Under the pieces are notes generated by a model. It saw only the letters and a list, made by a program, of their open reading frames with translations. It was not told the DNA's origin and ran no database searches. The translations under genes were made by a program, and so were the position numbers. From the NCBI GenBank assembly GCA_016839585.1, contig JAEOTZ010000004.1, positions 1 to 64,000 on the forward strand: a DNA stretch of 64,000 nucleotides, in the 5' to 3' direction. The stretch is from Promethearchaeota archaeon. Lineage in GTDB: Archaea; Asgardarchaeota; Lokiarchaeia; Sigyniarchaeales; SOKP01. Below are positions 1-9,582 of this stretch, in pieces; position 1 is the first letter of the stretch, and each line of letters opens with the position of its first letter.

Positions 1-2
1 GA

Positions 3-1685
3 GCAAGTGAAGATGAGCTTTTAGATTTAATAGAATTAAATTTAGAATATAGTTATCGAATTTCTAAGGAGGATTTAGCAGTTATTGTAAGGAAAAAAAC
101 CAATTTTTATTTAATAATTCAGGGGTTCTTCTCGATCATACCCGGAACAGTTCTGGTATATTTCACCACTTCAATGTTAACACTTCAATATTTTAATAAT
201 ATACCATCACAAATACGGCTTCAAACTGCTACAATATTTGCCGGTATGATTGGTATTGGATACCTTGTTGGTAACGCTGTTTTTGCTCGTTTAGGAGATG
301 TATTATTTCGGCGAAATAAAAAAAATAGGGCTAGATTAGCAACTATTTGCCTGATACTTTCAATTCCTTTTGCAATTATCTTACTTATGTCATTACGACC
401 TATCGATATAAATAAATTCGATTTTGATTATCCAGCTACAATTCCCACAGAAAAAATTTGGTATTATATTTTTCATACTATTGGTGAAATTTTTGTAGCA
501 TATCCAACCTATATTATTTTTTTTATTTTTGCCTTAATCGCTTCAATGTTAGGGGCAGGACCTGTTGCAAATCGGAATGCTGTTATGATTGATGTTAATA
601 TGCCGGAACATAAAGGTACTGCGGCTTCTTTCTTTAAGCTTTCTGAACAAATAAGTAAAGGTGTGACACTTTTAATATCATTTACCCTTATCTCATTACT
701 AGGAAGTATTTTCAATATGATCTTTCTTACTATATTTTTCTGGTTTCCAGCAGCAATATTATGGTTTTTTGCTAGTAGAAACGTAGAAAAAGACATGAAT
801 CAAAAAGCAATGATTCTTTCTGAAAGAAAGCAAATAAGTTTAATTGATTATATCTTTGAATTAGAAATCCAAATAGATAGAGCAATTCAGAAAGTACAAG
901 ATTCAAAATATTATATATATACGGATAATGAAAAATTTAATCAACTACTAAGAGATGCAATTATTATATTTAAGTTCTGTGAGAGAGAAGGAGAATCCCG
1001 AAGTATTACCAATATTGAAGAAAAAGCTCATATTATGAAATTAAGAACCTTATTATTTTTACAAGAGACAAATAAAATATACAGACAATTAAATGAAGAA
1101 GATTTATCTTCTTCTGAAAAAGAACAATTGCAAGAAGGTTTAAAACAGATATCTCTAAGAATTAGTGAGGGCGAAAAAAGTACTTATGGAAGGATTCAAA
1201 CTTATTATGAAGATGCCTACCTTAAAATTCTTGAGGCAAGACTTAATCGCAAGAACCATATAATAAGAGGATTAGGTAAGATTTTAGAAGCAATAAGTAT
1301 CTATGAAAGAGTTAAATACTTACTAAACGAAAGGATTGAAACAGTAAAAGAAAAAAATGATTTATCAGAAGAGGATTCCTTAGTTTTACAAAAAGAACAG
1401 GAATTATTAGATAAATGTTTAAAATCACTAAGAGCAACTATCAAATTAAAGGAAGAAATTGAAAATGCATTTAACCAGCTTAGAGTTAAAGGCATTGATA
1501 AGATAGATTTATTAAAGATTTCTGAACTGACTCAGGAATTTAATGTAGATCTCTATGATGTGATTGTTGATACGTTTAGAAGTGATAATAAAACTAAAAA
1601 TGTCTTAATTGAAGTTCTAAACAATATAGATAACATATTTATTGAATACGATAAGTGGAGAGAAGTTGATCTTAAAGTCTTCTAA
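3..1685 (+). CDS. MFS-type transporter, 5' end outside window, with long helical C-terminal tail
   Basis: The frame is open from base 3, so the gene begins before the window; the first in-window ATG at 174 is internal. About 57 residues before that ATG include a membrane stretch (FYLIIQGFFSIIPGTVLVYF). Counting from that ATG, several transmembrane helices fill residues 20-200, and GNAVFARLGDVLFRR resembles the loop between helices 2 and 3 of major facilitator transporters. Residues 200-503 have no membrane segment and are rich in Glu, Lys and Leu with long predicted helices, probably a cytosolic coiled-coil-like tail. That tail is unusual for this superfamily. The substrate cannot be told. 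Membrane location is clear; the MFS assignment is an inference from topology and the loop motif. Confidence 0.7.
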   Translation, partial: ASEDELLDLIELNLEYSYRISKEDLAVIVRKKTNFYLIIQGFFSIIPGTVLVYFTTSMLTLQYFNNIPSQIRLQTATIFAGMIGIGYLVGNAVFARLGDVLFRRNKKNRARLATICLILSIPFAIILLMSLRPIDINKFDFDYPATIPTEKIWYYIFHTIGEIFVAYPTYIIFFIFALIASMLGAGPVANRNAVMIDVNMPEHKGTAASFFKLSEQISKGVTLLISFTLISLLGSIFNMIFLTIFFWFPAAILWFFASRNVEKDMNQKAMILSERKQISLIDYIFELEIQIDRAIQKVQDSKYYIYTDNEKFNQLLRDAIIIFKFCEREGESRSITNIEEKAHIMKLRTLLFLQETNKIYRQLNEEDLSSSEKEQLQEGLKQISLRISEGEKSTYGRIQTYYEDAYLKILEARLNRKNHIIRGLGKILEAISIYERVKYLLNERIETVKEKNDLSEEDSLVLQKEQELLDKCLKSLRATIKLKEEIENAFNQLRVKGIDKIDLLKISELTQEFNVDLYDVIVDTFRSDNKTKNVLIEVLNNIDNIFIEYDKWREVDLKVF

Positions 1686-1706
1686 TATTATTAACTTCTT
1701 CTATTA

Positions 1707-1973
1707 TTAGTTATTAAACTCACTTTTTAATAAGTTACACATAGTATTTTTTTCTTCCCTTGAAAGCTGATGGACTATTTTACCTTTTTTATTAAAATTA
1801 TCTGGACAACCAAGATCAAAGCATAAGTTAATCAATAATAAGAGACAATCTCTAATTTTTAAAATATTTGACGAATTTTCCTTGAGATCCCTCATTAACT
1901 TAATTAAAATAAAATATTTTGTATCCTCGCTATTATCATAGATTTCCAAAATCTTTTTGATACAGTCTGCCAT
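1707..1973 (-). CDS. small hypothetical helical protein (88 aa)
   Basis: No family recognised. ATG start; the ORF has balanced charged and hydrophobic residues and reads as three or four helices (CIKKILEIYDNS, YFILIKLMRDLKEN, CLLLLINLCFDL). It is convergent with the MFS gene, ending 21 bases after that gene's stop. Upstream on its strand, CTTATATAAATG at about 2044-2055 could be a TATA box, with a leader of about 50 bases. The ORF could still be spurious, but length, composition and the absence of a competing frame favour a gene. Confidence 0.5.
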   Translation of the reverse strand: MADCIKKILEIYDNSEDTKYFILIKLMRDLKENSSNILKIRDCLLLLINLCFDLGCPDNFNKKGKIVHQLSREEKNTMCNLLKSEFNN

Positions 1974-2061
1974 TTTTAACTATACTTAACCCCTTGAATA
2001 AAATAACATATAGAGAGATCTTAATGACTTACATGATGAAATACATTTATATAAGTATCTA

Positions 2062-2120
2062 TTTTCTCTTTTTTCCCATGAGAAAAGGAGTTTTTCTCTT
2101 TTTTCCTATGAAAATGAGAA
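2062..2120. repeat. two imperfect copies of a 23-base element with hairpin potential
   Basis: TTTCTCTTTTTTCC-CATGA starts at 2063, and a near copy starts at 2093 (one substitution in the matching part), a 30-base period. In the first copy TTTTCTC (2062-2068) can pair with GAGAAAA (2080-2086) across an 11-base loop. It lies between the 3' end of the gene at 2207-2755 and the 5' side of the gene at 1707-1973, both on the minus strand. It could be a terminator, a regulatory element or chance in T-rich DNA. Confidence 0.35.
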
Positions 2121-2206
2121 TTAAAATTTGAATTATATAACTAATAATTAGTTGATCATCAATTTAACTAAAAATGTGTTTTCTTTACCTCTTATAAAAG
2201 TAAGAA

Positions 2207-2755
2207 TTAGACTTCTATGCTTTGGACAAATTGTTCTATTTCTTGTTCCAAATCCACAAGATCTTTAATTGAAATAATATCAGAACTAGCAAGTTTATTT
2301 AAAAATTCTTTTAAAAGCTTCTCCTTAGTCTTATCTGTCGGAAATAATAAACTGGACTTATAATGCTCCCAATCGAGGATATTGGTAAACACCAAGAATA
2401 ATATCTCGATGTGGCTATACTCTACTAAGCTTTTCAACTTTTCTTTAGTTATTAAAATTTTAGTATGATCCTTATAAAAATCAGATAAATCGTCATAATA
2501 ATTTGTAAGTCGGGCAATATTATCGAGCTGAGCACGTAATGCTGCTTGATTTATGGGACTTTCTTCGTCCCTATACATTATTTCAAAGTACTTCATAATG
2601 AAATCTTTTAATCTTTGTAGTTTAGTTTGGAAGACACGGGTTTTAACGATTCGCTCGAACATCGGACTCTCTTTATCTTTATAGAAATTCAATTCAAACT
2701 TCAATATTGATAATATATCAAAGAATAACTCACGGATATCAATCCCTTCAGCCAA
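2207..2755 (-). CDS. hypothetical helical protein (182 aa), TTG start
   Basis: No family recognised. The start is TTG at 2755, supported by AGGGTG at 2769-2764, eight bases upstream. The protein is rich in Leu, Lys, Glu, Asp and Ile and looks entirely helical and cytosolic, with no signal peptide or membrane segment. KTRVFQTKLQRLKDFIMKYF and LDNIARLTNYYDDLSDFYKD look like amphipathic helices. It stands alone, with 160 bases to the next gene on the same strand. Confidence 0.55.
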   Translation of the reverse strand: MAEGIDIRELFFDILSILKFELNFYKDKESPMFERIVKTRVFQTKLQRLKDFIMKYFEIMYRDEESPINQAALRAQLDNIARLTNYYDDLSDFYKDHTKILITKEKLKSLVEYSHIEILFLVFTNILDWEHYKSSLLFPTDKTKEKLLKEFLNKLASSDIISIKDLVDLEQEIEQFVQSIEV

Positions 2756-2916
2756 TTATGAAGCACCCTATTTTTCTATTATACCTTGTTAAATTAAAAT
2801 ATGAATTACAAATATAAAAATCTACTATTTATAGAATTCTATATTAATTAAAATATTTTTATTTTTTTTTATTATCACTATCAAAATTTTTTCATGAAGT
2901 CTTATCAAGTATTTTT

Positions 2917-3921
2917 TTAGAAATTTAACGAAAAAGTACGTTCATCTATTATAGGTTTAAAATGCTTAGGAGCAGTTCGTATTTGTTCTTTTCTTCTTAC
3001 TGTCTTTTTGAATAAAATTGCTTTAGTATGAATTTTCACAATTCTAATAGGGCATTTGATCATAAAGTTTAGGGCCTTATGAGGAGATCTCCTCAATAGA
3101 AGAAATTCAGAAAAAAATCTTTTTGCTCTTTTTTGGTGCCTTGGTTTTTCGAAAGAGATAAAACGTTCAGTAATTTTATCTAGACTTTTTGAATCTCTAA
3201 AACAATAAAAGTTTGAAGCTCTTAATGACCATTTAATTGCTTCTAATTGATATTTTGTAGGATCAAGATTTCTAAAGAGTGATATCCCCATAGAAAAAAT
3301 AGATATCATTAAATTCATAATTGTACTTCTAATCATTTCTAAAAAAGTAATATGGATTTTTGGTTTAATCTTATTTCGTAAATCTTCTCCATATAAAATA
3401 GTACTATTTAAAAGTACATTACCTAAAACAATGCTGCGAGGAGCAAAAATGCTTGAAAATACTTTATTAACTCGAAAGATTTTATGAAAAACTACCTGCT
3501 CCCAATATCTTCTTTTAGTTAAAAAGTGACTCATGAACATTCCTGTTGTTTGCTGAATTACTCCTAAAATTTTATTTATGAGCTTTGAATCATATTCTCT
3601 AAAATTATGTTTAATTTCTAAGAACATAAAGTATCTTTCAATTTCTTTAATATGTCTATTAGAAACTCTATCTTTAAAAATAAGGAGTAAATCGCAATCT
3701 GAAATTTTTGTATTATCTTTCTCTTTTGATCTTTGGCTTCCAAATAATACAATTGACAAAATCTTATTAATTCCAATTTCCTTGTTAACTAGAGTTATGA
3801 TATCCTTAATATAATTACGGGATTGTAAGTTTACTTCCTTTAAATTATCAGAAATTTTGTCTTTTATCTTATTATTAATTTCTATTATGTTATGGTCCTC
3901 AGAGAAAACGTCATTCGCCAT
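2917..3921 (-). CDS. nucleotidyltransferase-domain protein (pol beta superfamily)
   Basis: Residues 50-85 carry the family signature: hG-S at G61-S62 in IVLFGSQRS, then D75 and D77 in SDCDLLLIF. These are the metal-binding carboxylates of minimal nucleotidyltransferases, which move an NMP to a protein, RNA or small molecule. A third carboxylate may lie in REYDSK (about residue 113). The remaining ~220 residues are helical and basic, and the C-terminus is Arg/Lys-rich (KKTVRRKEQIRTAPKHFK), which suggests a nucleic-acid or phosphorylated partner. At 334 aa it is longer than MNT toxin-antitoxin enzymes, and no HEPN partner gene is adjacent. The substrate is unknown. Confidence 0.75.
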   Translation of the reverse strand: MANDVFSEDHNIIEINNKIKDKISDNLKEVNLQSRNYIKDIITLVNKEIGINKILSIVLFGSQRSKEKDNTKISDCDLLLIFKDRVSNRHIKEIERYFMFLEIKHNFREYDSKLINKILGVIQQTTGMFMSHFLTKRRYWEQVVFHKIFRVNKVFSSIFAPRSIVLGNVLLNSTILYGEDLRNKIKPKIHITFLEMIRSTIMNLMISIFSMGISLFRNLDPTKYQLEAIKWSLRASNFYCFRDSKSLDKITERFISFEKPRHQKRAKRFFSEFLLLRRSPHKALNFMIKCPIRIVKIHTKAILFKKTVRRKEQIRTAPKHFKPIIDERTFSLNF

Positions 3922-4052
3922 TTTGAAAGGTTATAATAAATAGATTTGTATTATTTTGGTTTAATTTTATAATAAATTTATTTTATTAAAAACTTGTTTA
4001 AAAAAAATTAGCATCTAATTTTTCAAAACTGATAGCAGTATTTATAGAATAT

Positions 4053-4847
4053 CTAACGAAAATAAGAATCTGGGCCTCTATCTTCTCGCATTCCCTTCAT
4101 AAAATGATCTGCTTGTTTTTTGAATGAATCTAAGATACTCTCCATTTCTTTTATCTTTTCATTAAGTTTACTAAAATCCATATCTATTGAGAAGTAATCC
4201 TTTAATAAAGTTACTAAAGCTTTAGAAGAACGAGGGTCTAGAGTCATCATTGGTAATGGTAATGTTTCAGCTAATAAGCAAACTCCTGGAGCAAAACCTT
4301 TATTACCTGCATATGCAGGTAAGATTCCATTAGCACCAGCAATTATTCCACCTTCCATCAATTTAGTATTTTCAAACTTTAAGAATGATTGTACAAGATC
4401 TTGATCAGTACCACATATATGTATTTTTGGTTTATCCTTAACGATATCAGAGATCATTGCTCCTGTACTCACGAACATCTTGATTTTCCCATTAGTAATT
4501 CCATGCATTTCTTCACAAAATCTTTTGGAAAATTCATAAACTCCTTGTGGATCCTGAGGTTGATAATTTGCTGTTAAAATGAAAATATCATTACCTTTAT
4601 CTTTTTCAGTTGATTTATAATATAACTTAGCAGTAGGAATTTCTAAGTATCCTTTTTCAACATTAGCTTTGGCAGGAAAGTTGAAACATTCAATACTCAA
4701 AAATTCTTTAGCTTTGATAGAATCAACTATAGATGTAATTGCCAGTTTTCCGACAAGAGCAATACCAGGGAATCCTATCAATACTACTGGGCTATTTAAA
4801 TCTTCTACTTTTAAATCAAATTTTTTTTCAATATTTATAATAAACAT
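4053..4847 (-). CDS. PAC2-family protein (proteasome assembly chaperone-like)
   Basis: The N-terminal part (SPVVLIGFPGIALVGKLA, residues 19-36) matches the signature of the archaeal PAC2 family (COG2047), homologous to proteasome assembly chaperone 2. GGIIAGANGILPAYAGNKG and ETLPLPMMTLDPRSSKAL are also typical of the family: a Gly-rich loop, then conserved Leu/Pro residues. Length (264 aa) is normal. Residues 222-250 form a charged helix, probably coiled coil. It is presumed to help assemble the 20S proteasome, but archaeal members are poorly studied. The gene is single, with an ATG start. Confidence 0.85.
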   Translation of the reverse strand: MFIINIEKKFDLKVEDLNSPVVLIGFPGIALVGKLAITSIVDSIKAKEFLSIECFNFPAKANVEKGYLEIPTAKLYYKSTEKDKGNDIFILTANYQPQDPQGVYEFSKRFCEEMHGITNGKIKMFVSTGAMISDIVKDKPKIHICGTDQDLVQSFLKFENTKLMEGGIIAGANGILPAYAGNKGFAPGVCLLAETLPLPMMTLDPRSSKALVTLLKDYFSIDMDFSKLNEKIKEMESILDSFKKQADHFMKGMREDRGPDSYFR

Positions 4848-4963
4848 ATAAATTTCTTCAAGTTATAATTATAATACGAAGAAAAAAGAGAAATTCTTAA
4901 AACATCTCACTTTATTACTTCAATATTAGGATTCTTATTAATTATCGTTCAATAAATCACAAA

Positions 4964-6064
4964 TCATTGTTCATTAATAAATGAAATGTCTTCTCCACAC
5001 TTTGGACAAAATTTTTTGGGTCGTTCTATATGATGCCCACAAAATGGACAATAAAACCCCTCTTTTAATGGTATTCCATATGAGGGCACTTCTTCATAAG
5101 ATTCAAGTGAATCAACTTTAAGTGGTGTGTAAGGTTCTTGATAACCTATACTTACTGGATAAGCTTCCCTCCTATATTCATATCCCAAGTCTTTCTGTGC
5201 TTTTAACGTAGCGAATAATGAGGTTAATAAACAAATAAATAATGGAGCAAATATAATATCAACAAAACTATAGAGAATTTGATAAAGAAATATCATCCCA
5301 AAATTTCTCGTAGCAGGATCGTACCAAGAATCATAATTCGCTGAAAATGTTGCTGAATCAACATTAATGATAAAATCGATAATTGAAGTATATATGACAT
5401 TTACAATTGCTAAAATAATGAAATTAATTACAAAAACTCCAATTAATTTCCAAAATGCTCCTTTAGCAATAAAGCGTGCCTTTGAAATTGGATTATTATT
5501 ATCTTTCATATTATAAGTATATATTAAAAAAATATAGAAAACATATATGATAACGGCAGGGATAAAAAATAAAGAAGTTCCAATAGGTATAAATATTCCT
5601 ATTATAAGAATAACTAATAGTATCTTTTTATTAAATGAACTCTTAAAAGAAGATGCAAAATCTGCTTCTCCTTGTACATATTTTTTATAAAGAAAAGTAC
5701 TAACAGAACACATAGCGATTGTTGTAATTATTCCTCCAACACCCATTCCTGCAATTAAGTTATTTAGAAATATCAAAGCAAGGTACATTACTAGATATTT
5801 TACTAAAAGATTCCATTCAGCTGGTTCCAGATCAGAATCGCCTAAATTCTTCATTATTTGACTAACAGATTGGTCTAATGTGTTAACATTCCACTCAAGA
5901 TCAGTTAATAAAAGGACTTTCAAGAGAATGGAAATAATCGAAAACATCATAAGAGGTAAAATTATATATCCATAACTTCTAGTGAATAATCTAAAGCCCT
6001 CTCTAAGAACATCACCAAACCTTTTATTTGCTAAAATTGCTAATCTTTGCTGATCTACTTCCAT
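4964..6064 (-). CDS. multi-pass membrane protein with C-terminal zinc ribbon
   Basis: Residues 30-310 hold about six hydrophobic segments, resembling glycerophosphodiesterase-type or YciC-like membrane domains (RFGDVLREGFRLFTRSYGYI at the N-terminus, helix-breaking Gly/Pro in the core). The last 28 residues contain four cysteines, C339, C342, C353 and C356 (CPFCGHH...FCPKCGEDI), a classic zinc ribbon facing the cytosol. This architecture (helical membrane domain plus ribbon) is frequent in archaea, but its function is unknown. It diverges from the DUF2070 gene with 141 bases between, so the two may share a regulatory region. Confidence 0.7.
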   Translation of the reverse strand: MEVDQQRLAILANKRFGDVLREGFRLFTRSYGYIILPLMMFSIISILLKVLLLTDLEWNVNTLDQSVSQIMKNLGDSDLEPAEWNLLVKYLVMYLALIFLNNLIAGMGVGGIITTIAMCSVSTFLYKKYVQGEADFASSFKSSFNKKILLVILIIGIFIPIGTSLFFIPAVIIYVFYIFLIYTYNMKDNNNPISKARFIAKGAFWKLIGVFVINFIILAIVNVIYTSIIDFIINVDSATFSANYDSWYDPATRNFGMIFLYQILYSFVDIIFAPLFICLLTSLFATLKAQKDLGYEYRREAYPVSIGYQEPYTPLKVDSLESYEEVPSYGIPLKEGFYCPFCGHHIERPKKFCPKCGEDISFINEQ

Positions 6065-6205
6065 ACTTAACTAAATAACTCTTGGATTAAAAAATTATTT
6101 ATAATTTATTAAAAAAAGTTATAATTGATTGATTCAATTATTAAAATTGAGGTATTGATGCCTATTCAAATATCTTCTTAAAATTAATATTCGATTTAAA
6201 TTTCA

Positions 6206-8095
6206 ATGTATAGATTAAAACAACCTTCTCGACAAATTCCTGGAATTATTTCTTATATGGATTTTTTCTCTTCTAAAAGATTAGCTTATTCTATATTCTT
6301 TGGTATGCCAATTCTTTTAGGTCTAATTTCAATGATATTAAACAATATATTTATTGAAGAAATAGAACTTTTATATTTTATTATTTTTGTAAGTCTTTTT
6401 TTATTGATTTCCGGAACTGGGGTTTTTTTTGATATTATATTTTATTCTAGAAAGGCTCCCATATTGCGAGCACCACCTAATGGTTGGTCAGTTCAAATGA
6501 ACACATTCTTTAATGCAATTATCGGACTTACTTATCTTCTTGGCCAACTATTAGCTATTATTTTAGATAATGGCACTTTTCGCTATGTCTTTTTCATGTT
6601 GGGTACCATCATTTCTTATATAATCGCTTTTGTTATATATTTTTCATTTACAACTGTTGGACGTCCTGGTAATATAATATTAGCACTTTTACAACCTATT
6701 TCAGCAATCCTTTTTTATAGTGTTTACACTTTTCAATTATCCTTTGACTTTTTCATCAGGTCAATAATCTTTTTTGTATCATGTGCGCTTCTATTTGCTA
6801 TTCCTTATAGAAGAGGTTTATTTCAAGTAAGCAACGTTTATAAAGAAGCAACAGGAATGAGTGGTTACCCATTCATCAGAGCTTTCATATTATCTATGAT
6901 GACAGATGGGAATGATGAATTGCTTGAGAAATATTTCGATAAAGTAGGAGTAGAATCAAATGTAAAATTACAATATCTACTCATTAGAAGTGTAAAAACA
7001 GAAAGAATTAAAGGATTATTTATTATTCCACATGTCCATTTTGGTCCATTTAAAACATGTGGGTCTTCCGATTTACCTGAACATATCTATAGGGAATTTA
7101 ATGATATCCCTGGGATAACAGTTTATCACACTGCAAATGATCATGCTCAAAACCTTACAACACAAAACTATGTGGATAAAATAATAAATAGAATTAGGTT
7201 AGATATTAATGAAATAAGAACAGATTCAGAATTAGAATGGTTAAAAGAAATTAGTGATTTTTCAAGGAAAATTTCAAATAGTGCGAAACTTCTTGGAATA
7301 AAAATAGGCAATATCCCATTAATTTTTATTACAAGGCACCCACTACCTTCCGACGATATAGAAGTTGATGTTGGGGAGCAAATTAGAAATATAGCGAAAG
7401 AATTTGATTTTCGTGATGTTATAATTATTGATGCTCATAATGCTATTATTGGTGATGAAATTTTAATTAAAAAGAAATCAATTGAAGCAATTGATCTAAT
7501 TAATGTCTCAAAAAAATTCTTAAAGAGTAAATTAGTAAAAAATATGCCAGTATCACAGATGTTTTATGGTGTTGCTAAAGATCCTTTGAATGAATATTCG
7601 GAAAAGGAAGGAATTGGGTATGGAGGGATTGTGGTTCATTTATTTAAGAATTCAAACACAAATCAAAAAACTGTATTAATCCATTTCGATGGAAACAATG
7701 CTTATATAGATATTCGTTCCTATATCTTGAATTTACTTCAAAATAAAGGAATAGAGAGAGGAGAAATAACTACTTCTGACAGCCACACCGTTGCAAGACA
7801 ACTAACAAGCAGAGGATATTCCCCTATAGGTGATAAAATAAAAATTAATTTCATTCTAGATAAAATAGATTTTTTACTCCAAGAAGCAGAAAGTGATTTA
7901 GAACCAGTTGAATTTTATTATGATGATTCAATAGAAGATAATATTAAGATTTGGGGAGATTCTAATTATTTTAATGCTATTATGGATACCCTAAAGGAAT
8001 GTATTAAGGTATCTCAAAATCTTTTAACATTTAGCCTCATTGTTCCCACATTTTTTTCACTTGTATTGCTATTGTTTTTTAATATAATATTATAA
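6206..8095 (+). CDS. DUF2070 family archaeal membrane protein
   Basis: Residues 25-215 contain about seven transmembrane helices. The soluble C-terminal part carries PHVHFGPFKTCGSSDLPEHI and YHTANDHAQN, and later DVIIIDAHNAI, features recalled from the archaeal DUF2070 family. The conserved His and Asp residues suggest a metal-dependent or phosphoesterase-like active site, though none is proven. One more hydrophobic helix ends the protein (residues 607-628). Length (629 aa) fits the family. The start at ATG 6206 has no clear Shine-Dalgarno sequence, suggesting a leaderless message. No function is known for the family. Confidence 0.75.
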   Translation: MYRLKQPSRQIPGIISYMDFFSSKRLAYSIFFGMPILLGLISMILNNIFIEEIELLYFIIFVSLFLLISGTGVFFDIIFYSRKAPILRAPPNGWSVQMNTFFNAIIGLTYLLGQLLAIILDNGTFRYVFFMLGTIISYIIAFVIYFSFTTVGRPGNIILALLQPISAILFYSVYTFQLSFDFFIRSIIFFVSCALLFAIPYRRGLFQVSNVYKEATGMSGYPFIRAFILSMMTDGNDELLEKYFDKVGVESNVKLQYLLIRSVKTERIKGLFIIPHVHFGPFKTCGSSDLPEHIYREFNDIPGITVYHTANDHAQNLTTQNYVDKIINRIRLDINEIRTDSELEWLKEISDFSRKISNSAKLLGIKIGNIPLIFITRHPLPSDDIEVDVGEQIRNIAKEFDFRDVIIIDAHNAIIGDEILIKKKSIEAIDLINVSKKFLKSKLVKNMPVSQMFYGVAKDPLNEYSEKEGIGYGGIVVHLFKNSNTNQKTVLIHFDGNNAYIDIRSYILNLLQNKGIERGEITTSDSHTVARQLTSRGYSPIGDKIKINFILDKIDFLLQEAESDLEPVEFYYDDSIEDNIKIWGDSNYFNAIMDTLKECIKVSQNLLTFSLIVPTFFSLVLLLFFNIIL

Positions 8096-8192
8096 TAATT
8101 TAATAACAAGTCAATCGATTTAGTTTCAACATTTATATAATTTATCTACATATTCTTTATTTATATATAATTATTCTTAACAAGAATTAGTA

Positions 8193-8918
8193 ATGGCGTT
8201 AGAAGCTCTAGATATTGTCAATGGAATTTTTAGTCTTATTTTTGTAGCAATCTCATTATTAGTTGGTCTTATTATCCTTTCGAAATATTTTCAATATAAA
8301 GAAAGAATATATTTTTTAGTTGGGTGTACATGGGTCCTCATATCTGAACCTTGGTGGCCAAGTTCTCTATCTTTTTTAATAGCAATAGTAAATGATGTAG
8401 GGCTTTCATCTCAAATGTATTTTTTAATCGGTAACCTATTTGTCCCTGTTGCTATAATGGTTTGGTTGATTGCTTTTACAGAATTTTTATATAAAGAAAA
8501 GCGTAAACTTATTCTAATGATATTTGCAATTTATGGAATACTATTCGAAATTATTTTCTTCATCCTTCTATTTTTAAATCCTGAATTAATTGGAGAATTA
8601 AATCCTCCTGTAGATGTAAATTATAAATTCTTCATTATGGTATCTTTAATCTCCTTTTTATTAATTGTTGTGATTAGCGGCTTCTTATTTGCTAATCTGT
8701 CTCTAAAATCAGATGACCCTGAGGTTAAATTAAAGGGAAAATTACTTGTTATGGCTTATATATCGTTTTCTATCGGAGCCTTGTTAGATTCAGCAATTCC
8801 TTTGAACGAAATTACAATAATTATAACAAGAATAATTTTAATATCAAGTGCTATTGAATGGTACGGAGGATTCATCTTACCAGGATTTTTAAGAAAATTC
8901 TTATTGAAGAAAAAATAG
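8193..8918 (+). CDS. seven-helix membrane protein of unknown function
   Basis: At least six and probably seven hydrophobic helices span residues 10-232 (IVNGIFSLIFVAISLLVGLI, then FLVGCTWVLIS, FLIGNLFVPVAIMVWLIAF, LILMIFAIYGILFEIIFFIL, FFIMVSLISFLLIVVISGFL, and two more), with a short basic C-terminus (RKFLLKKK). No catalytic motif is seen and no retinal lysine could be assigned. It is followed 136 bases later by a GTPase and a longin-wHTH gene on the same strand. Two 7TM-longin fusions at 54.7-57.1 kb have a similar membrane half, so a sensor or receptor role upstream of the GTPase is possible, but inferred. Confidence 0.6.
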   Translation: MALEALDIVNGIFSLIFVAISLLVGLIILSKYFQYKERIYFLVGCTWVLISEPWWPSSLSFLIAIVNDVGLSSQMYFLIGNLFVPVAIMVWLIAFTEFLYKEKRKLILMIFAIYGILFEIIFFILLFLNPELIGELNPPVDVNYKFFIMVSLISFLLIVVISGFLFANLSLKSDDPEVKLKGKLLVMAYISFSIGALLDSAIPLNEITIIITRIILISSAIEWYGGFILPGFLRKFLLKKK

Positions 8919-9054
8919 AATTCTATATACTTTTCTTTTTTATTTTTTGAGTTTGGTCTAATATAATATGAGCATAATATATCGATATTATCGAGATTCA
9001 TATTCTATGTTTCTTCATTTTTTCTTAATAAATTAATCTTTAAAAGAAATATAA

Positions 9055-9582
9055 ATGTTAAGTTCTGAAATAGATAGGCTTCTAAAGATAACCTTAATCG
9101 GAAGCCCGGCCGTTGGGAAGACCACAATGCTAAGACTTTTAGCGAGAGAGACTATTGATAAATTATACCTCCCCACTCATGGGCTAGACCTCAAAACTGT
9201 TAAATTTGATGATTATCTTCTAAGGCTATGGGATTTAGCTGGTCAAGAAAGTTATTTTAAGACATATTCAAAGGATTATCTCCTTGGCTCCGACATTATT
9301 TTTATAGTAACTGATTCAAGTCCTCGAAATGTATTAAACTCGAGAGATTTAATTAATTATGCATGTCATTTTATAGGTAAAGAATGTCCTATTATAGCAA
9401 TTGCGAATAAACAAGATTTAGTAAAAACTGATGGTCGAATGAATGCTAAAAGGGTTGAAGATATACTTCATGTAAAAACATATGGACTTACAGCTATAAA
9501 TCCTTCAGAACGCATAAGATTAATGAATATTATTAAAAAAGAATTAGATCAAATTGTAATAAGAAGGGGGTTAAAAGAATGA
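9055..9582 (+). CDS. small GTPase (Ras/Arf-like)
   Basis: All nucleotide-binding motifs are visible: G1 GSPAVGKT (16-23), a likely G2 threonine T41, G3 WDLAGQE (59-65), G4 NKQD (118-121), and a weak G5 (TAI, about 145). This is a complete 175-residue GTPase domain with no extension. There is no C-terminal cysteine for prenylation (it ends RRGLKE) and no N-terminal myristoylation glycine, so any membrane contact must come through a partner. Its stop overlaps the next gene's start (ATGA), so the two are translationally coupled. The partner is a longin-like/winged-helix protein, a likely regulator or effector. Confidence 0.92.
   Translation: MLSSEIDRLLKITLIGSPAVGKTTMLRLLARETIDKLYLPTHGLDLKTVKFDDYLLRLWDLAGQESYFKTYSKDYLLGSDIIFIVTDSSPRNVLNSRDLINYACHFIGKECPIIAIANKQDLVKTDGRMNAKRVEDILHVKTYGLTAINPSERIRLMNIIKKELDQIVIRRGLKE

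Noticed and set aside
2917-3921. MNT-HEPN toxin-antitoxin system
   Set aside because: The nucleotidyltransferase motif is present, but the protein is twice the usual length and no HEPN partner is adjacent.
8193-8918. Rhodopsin-like photoreceptor
   Set aside because: Seven helices are plausible, but no retinal-binding lysine in helix 7 could be assigned.
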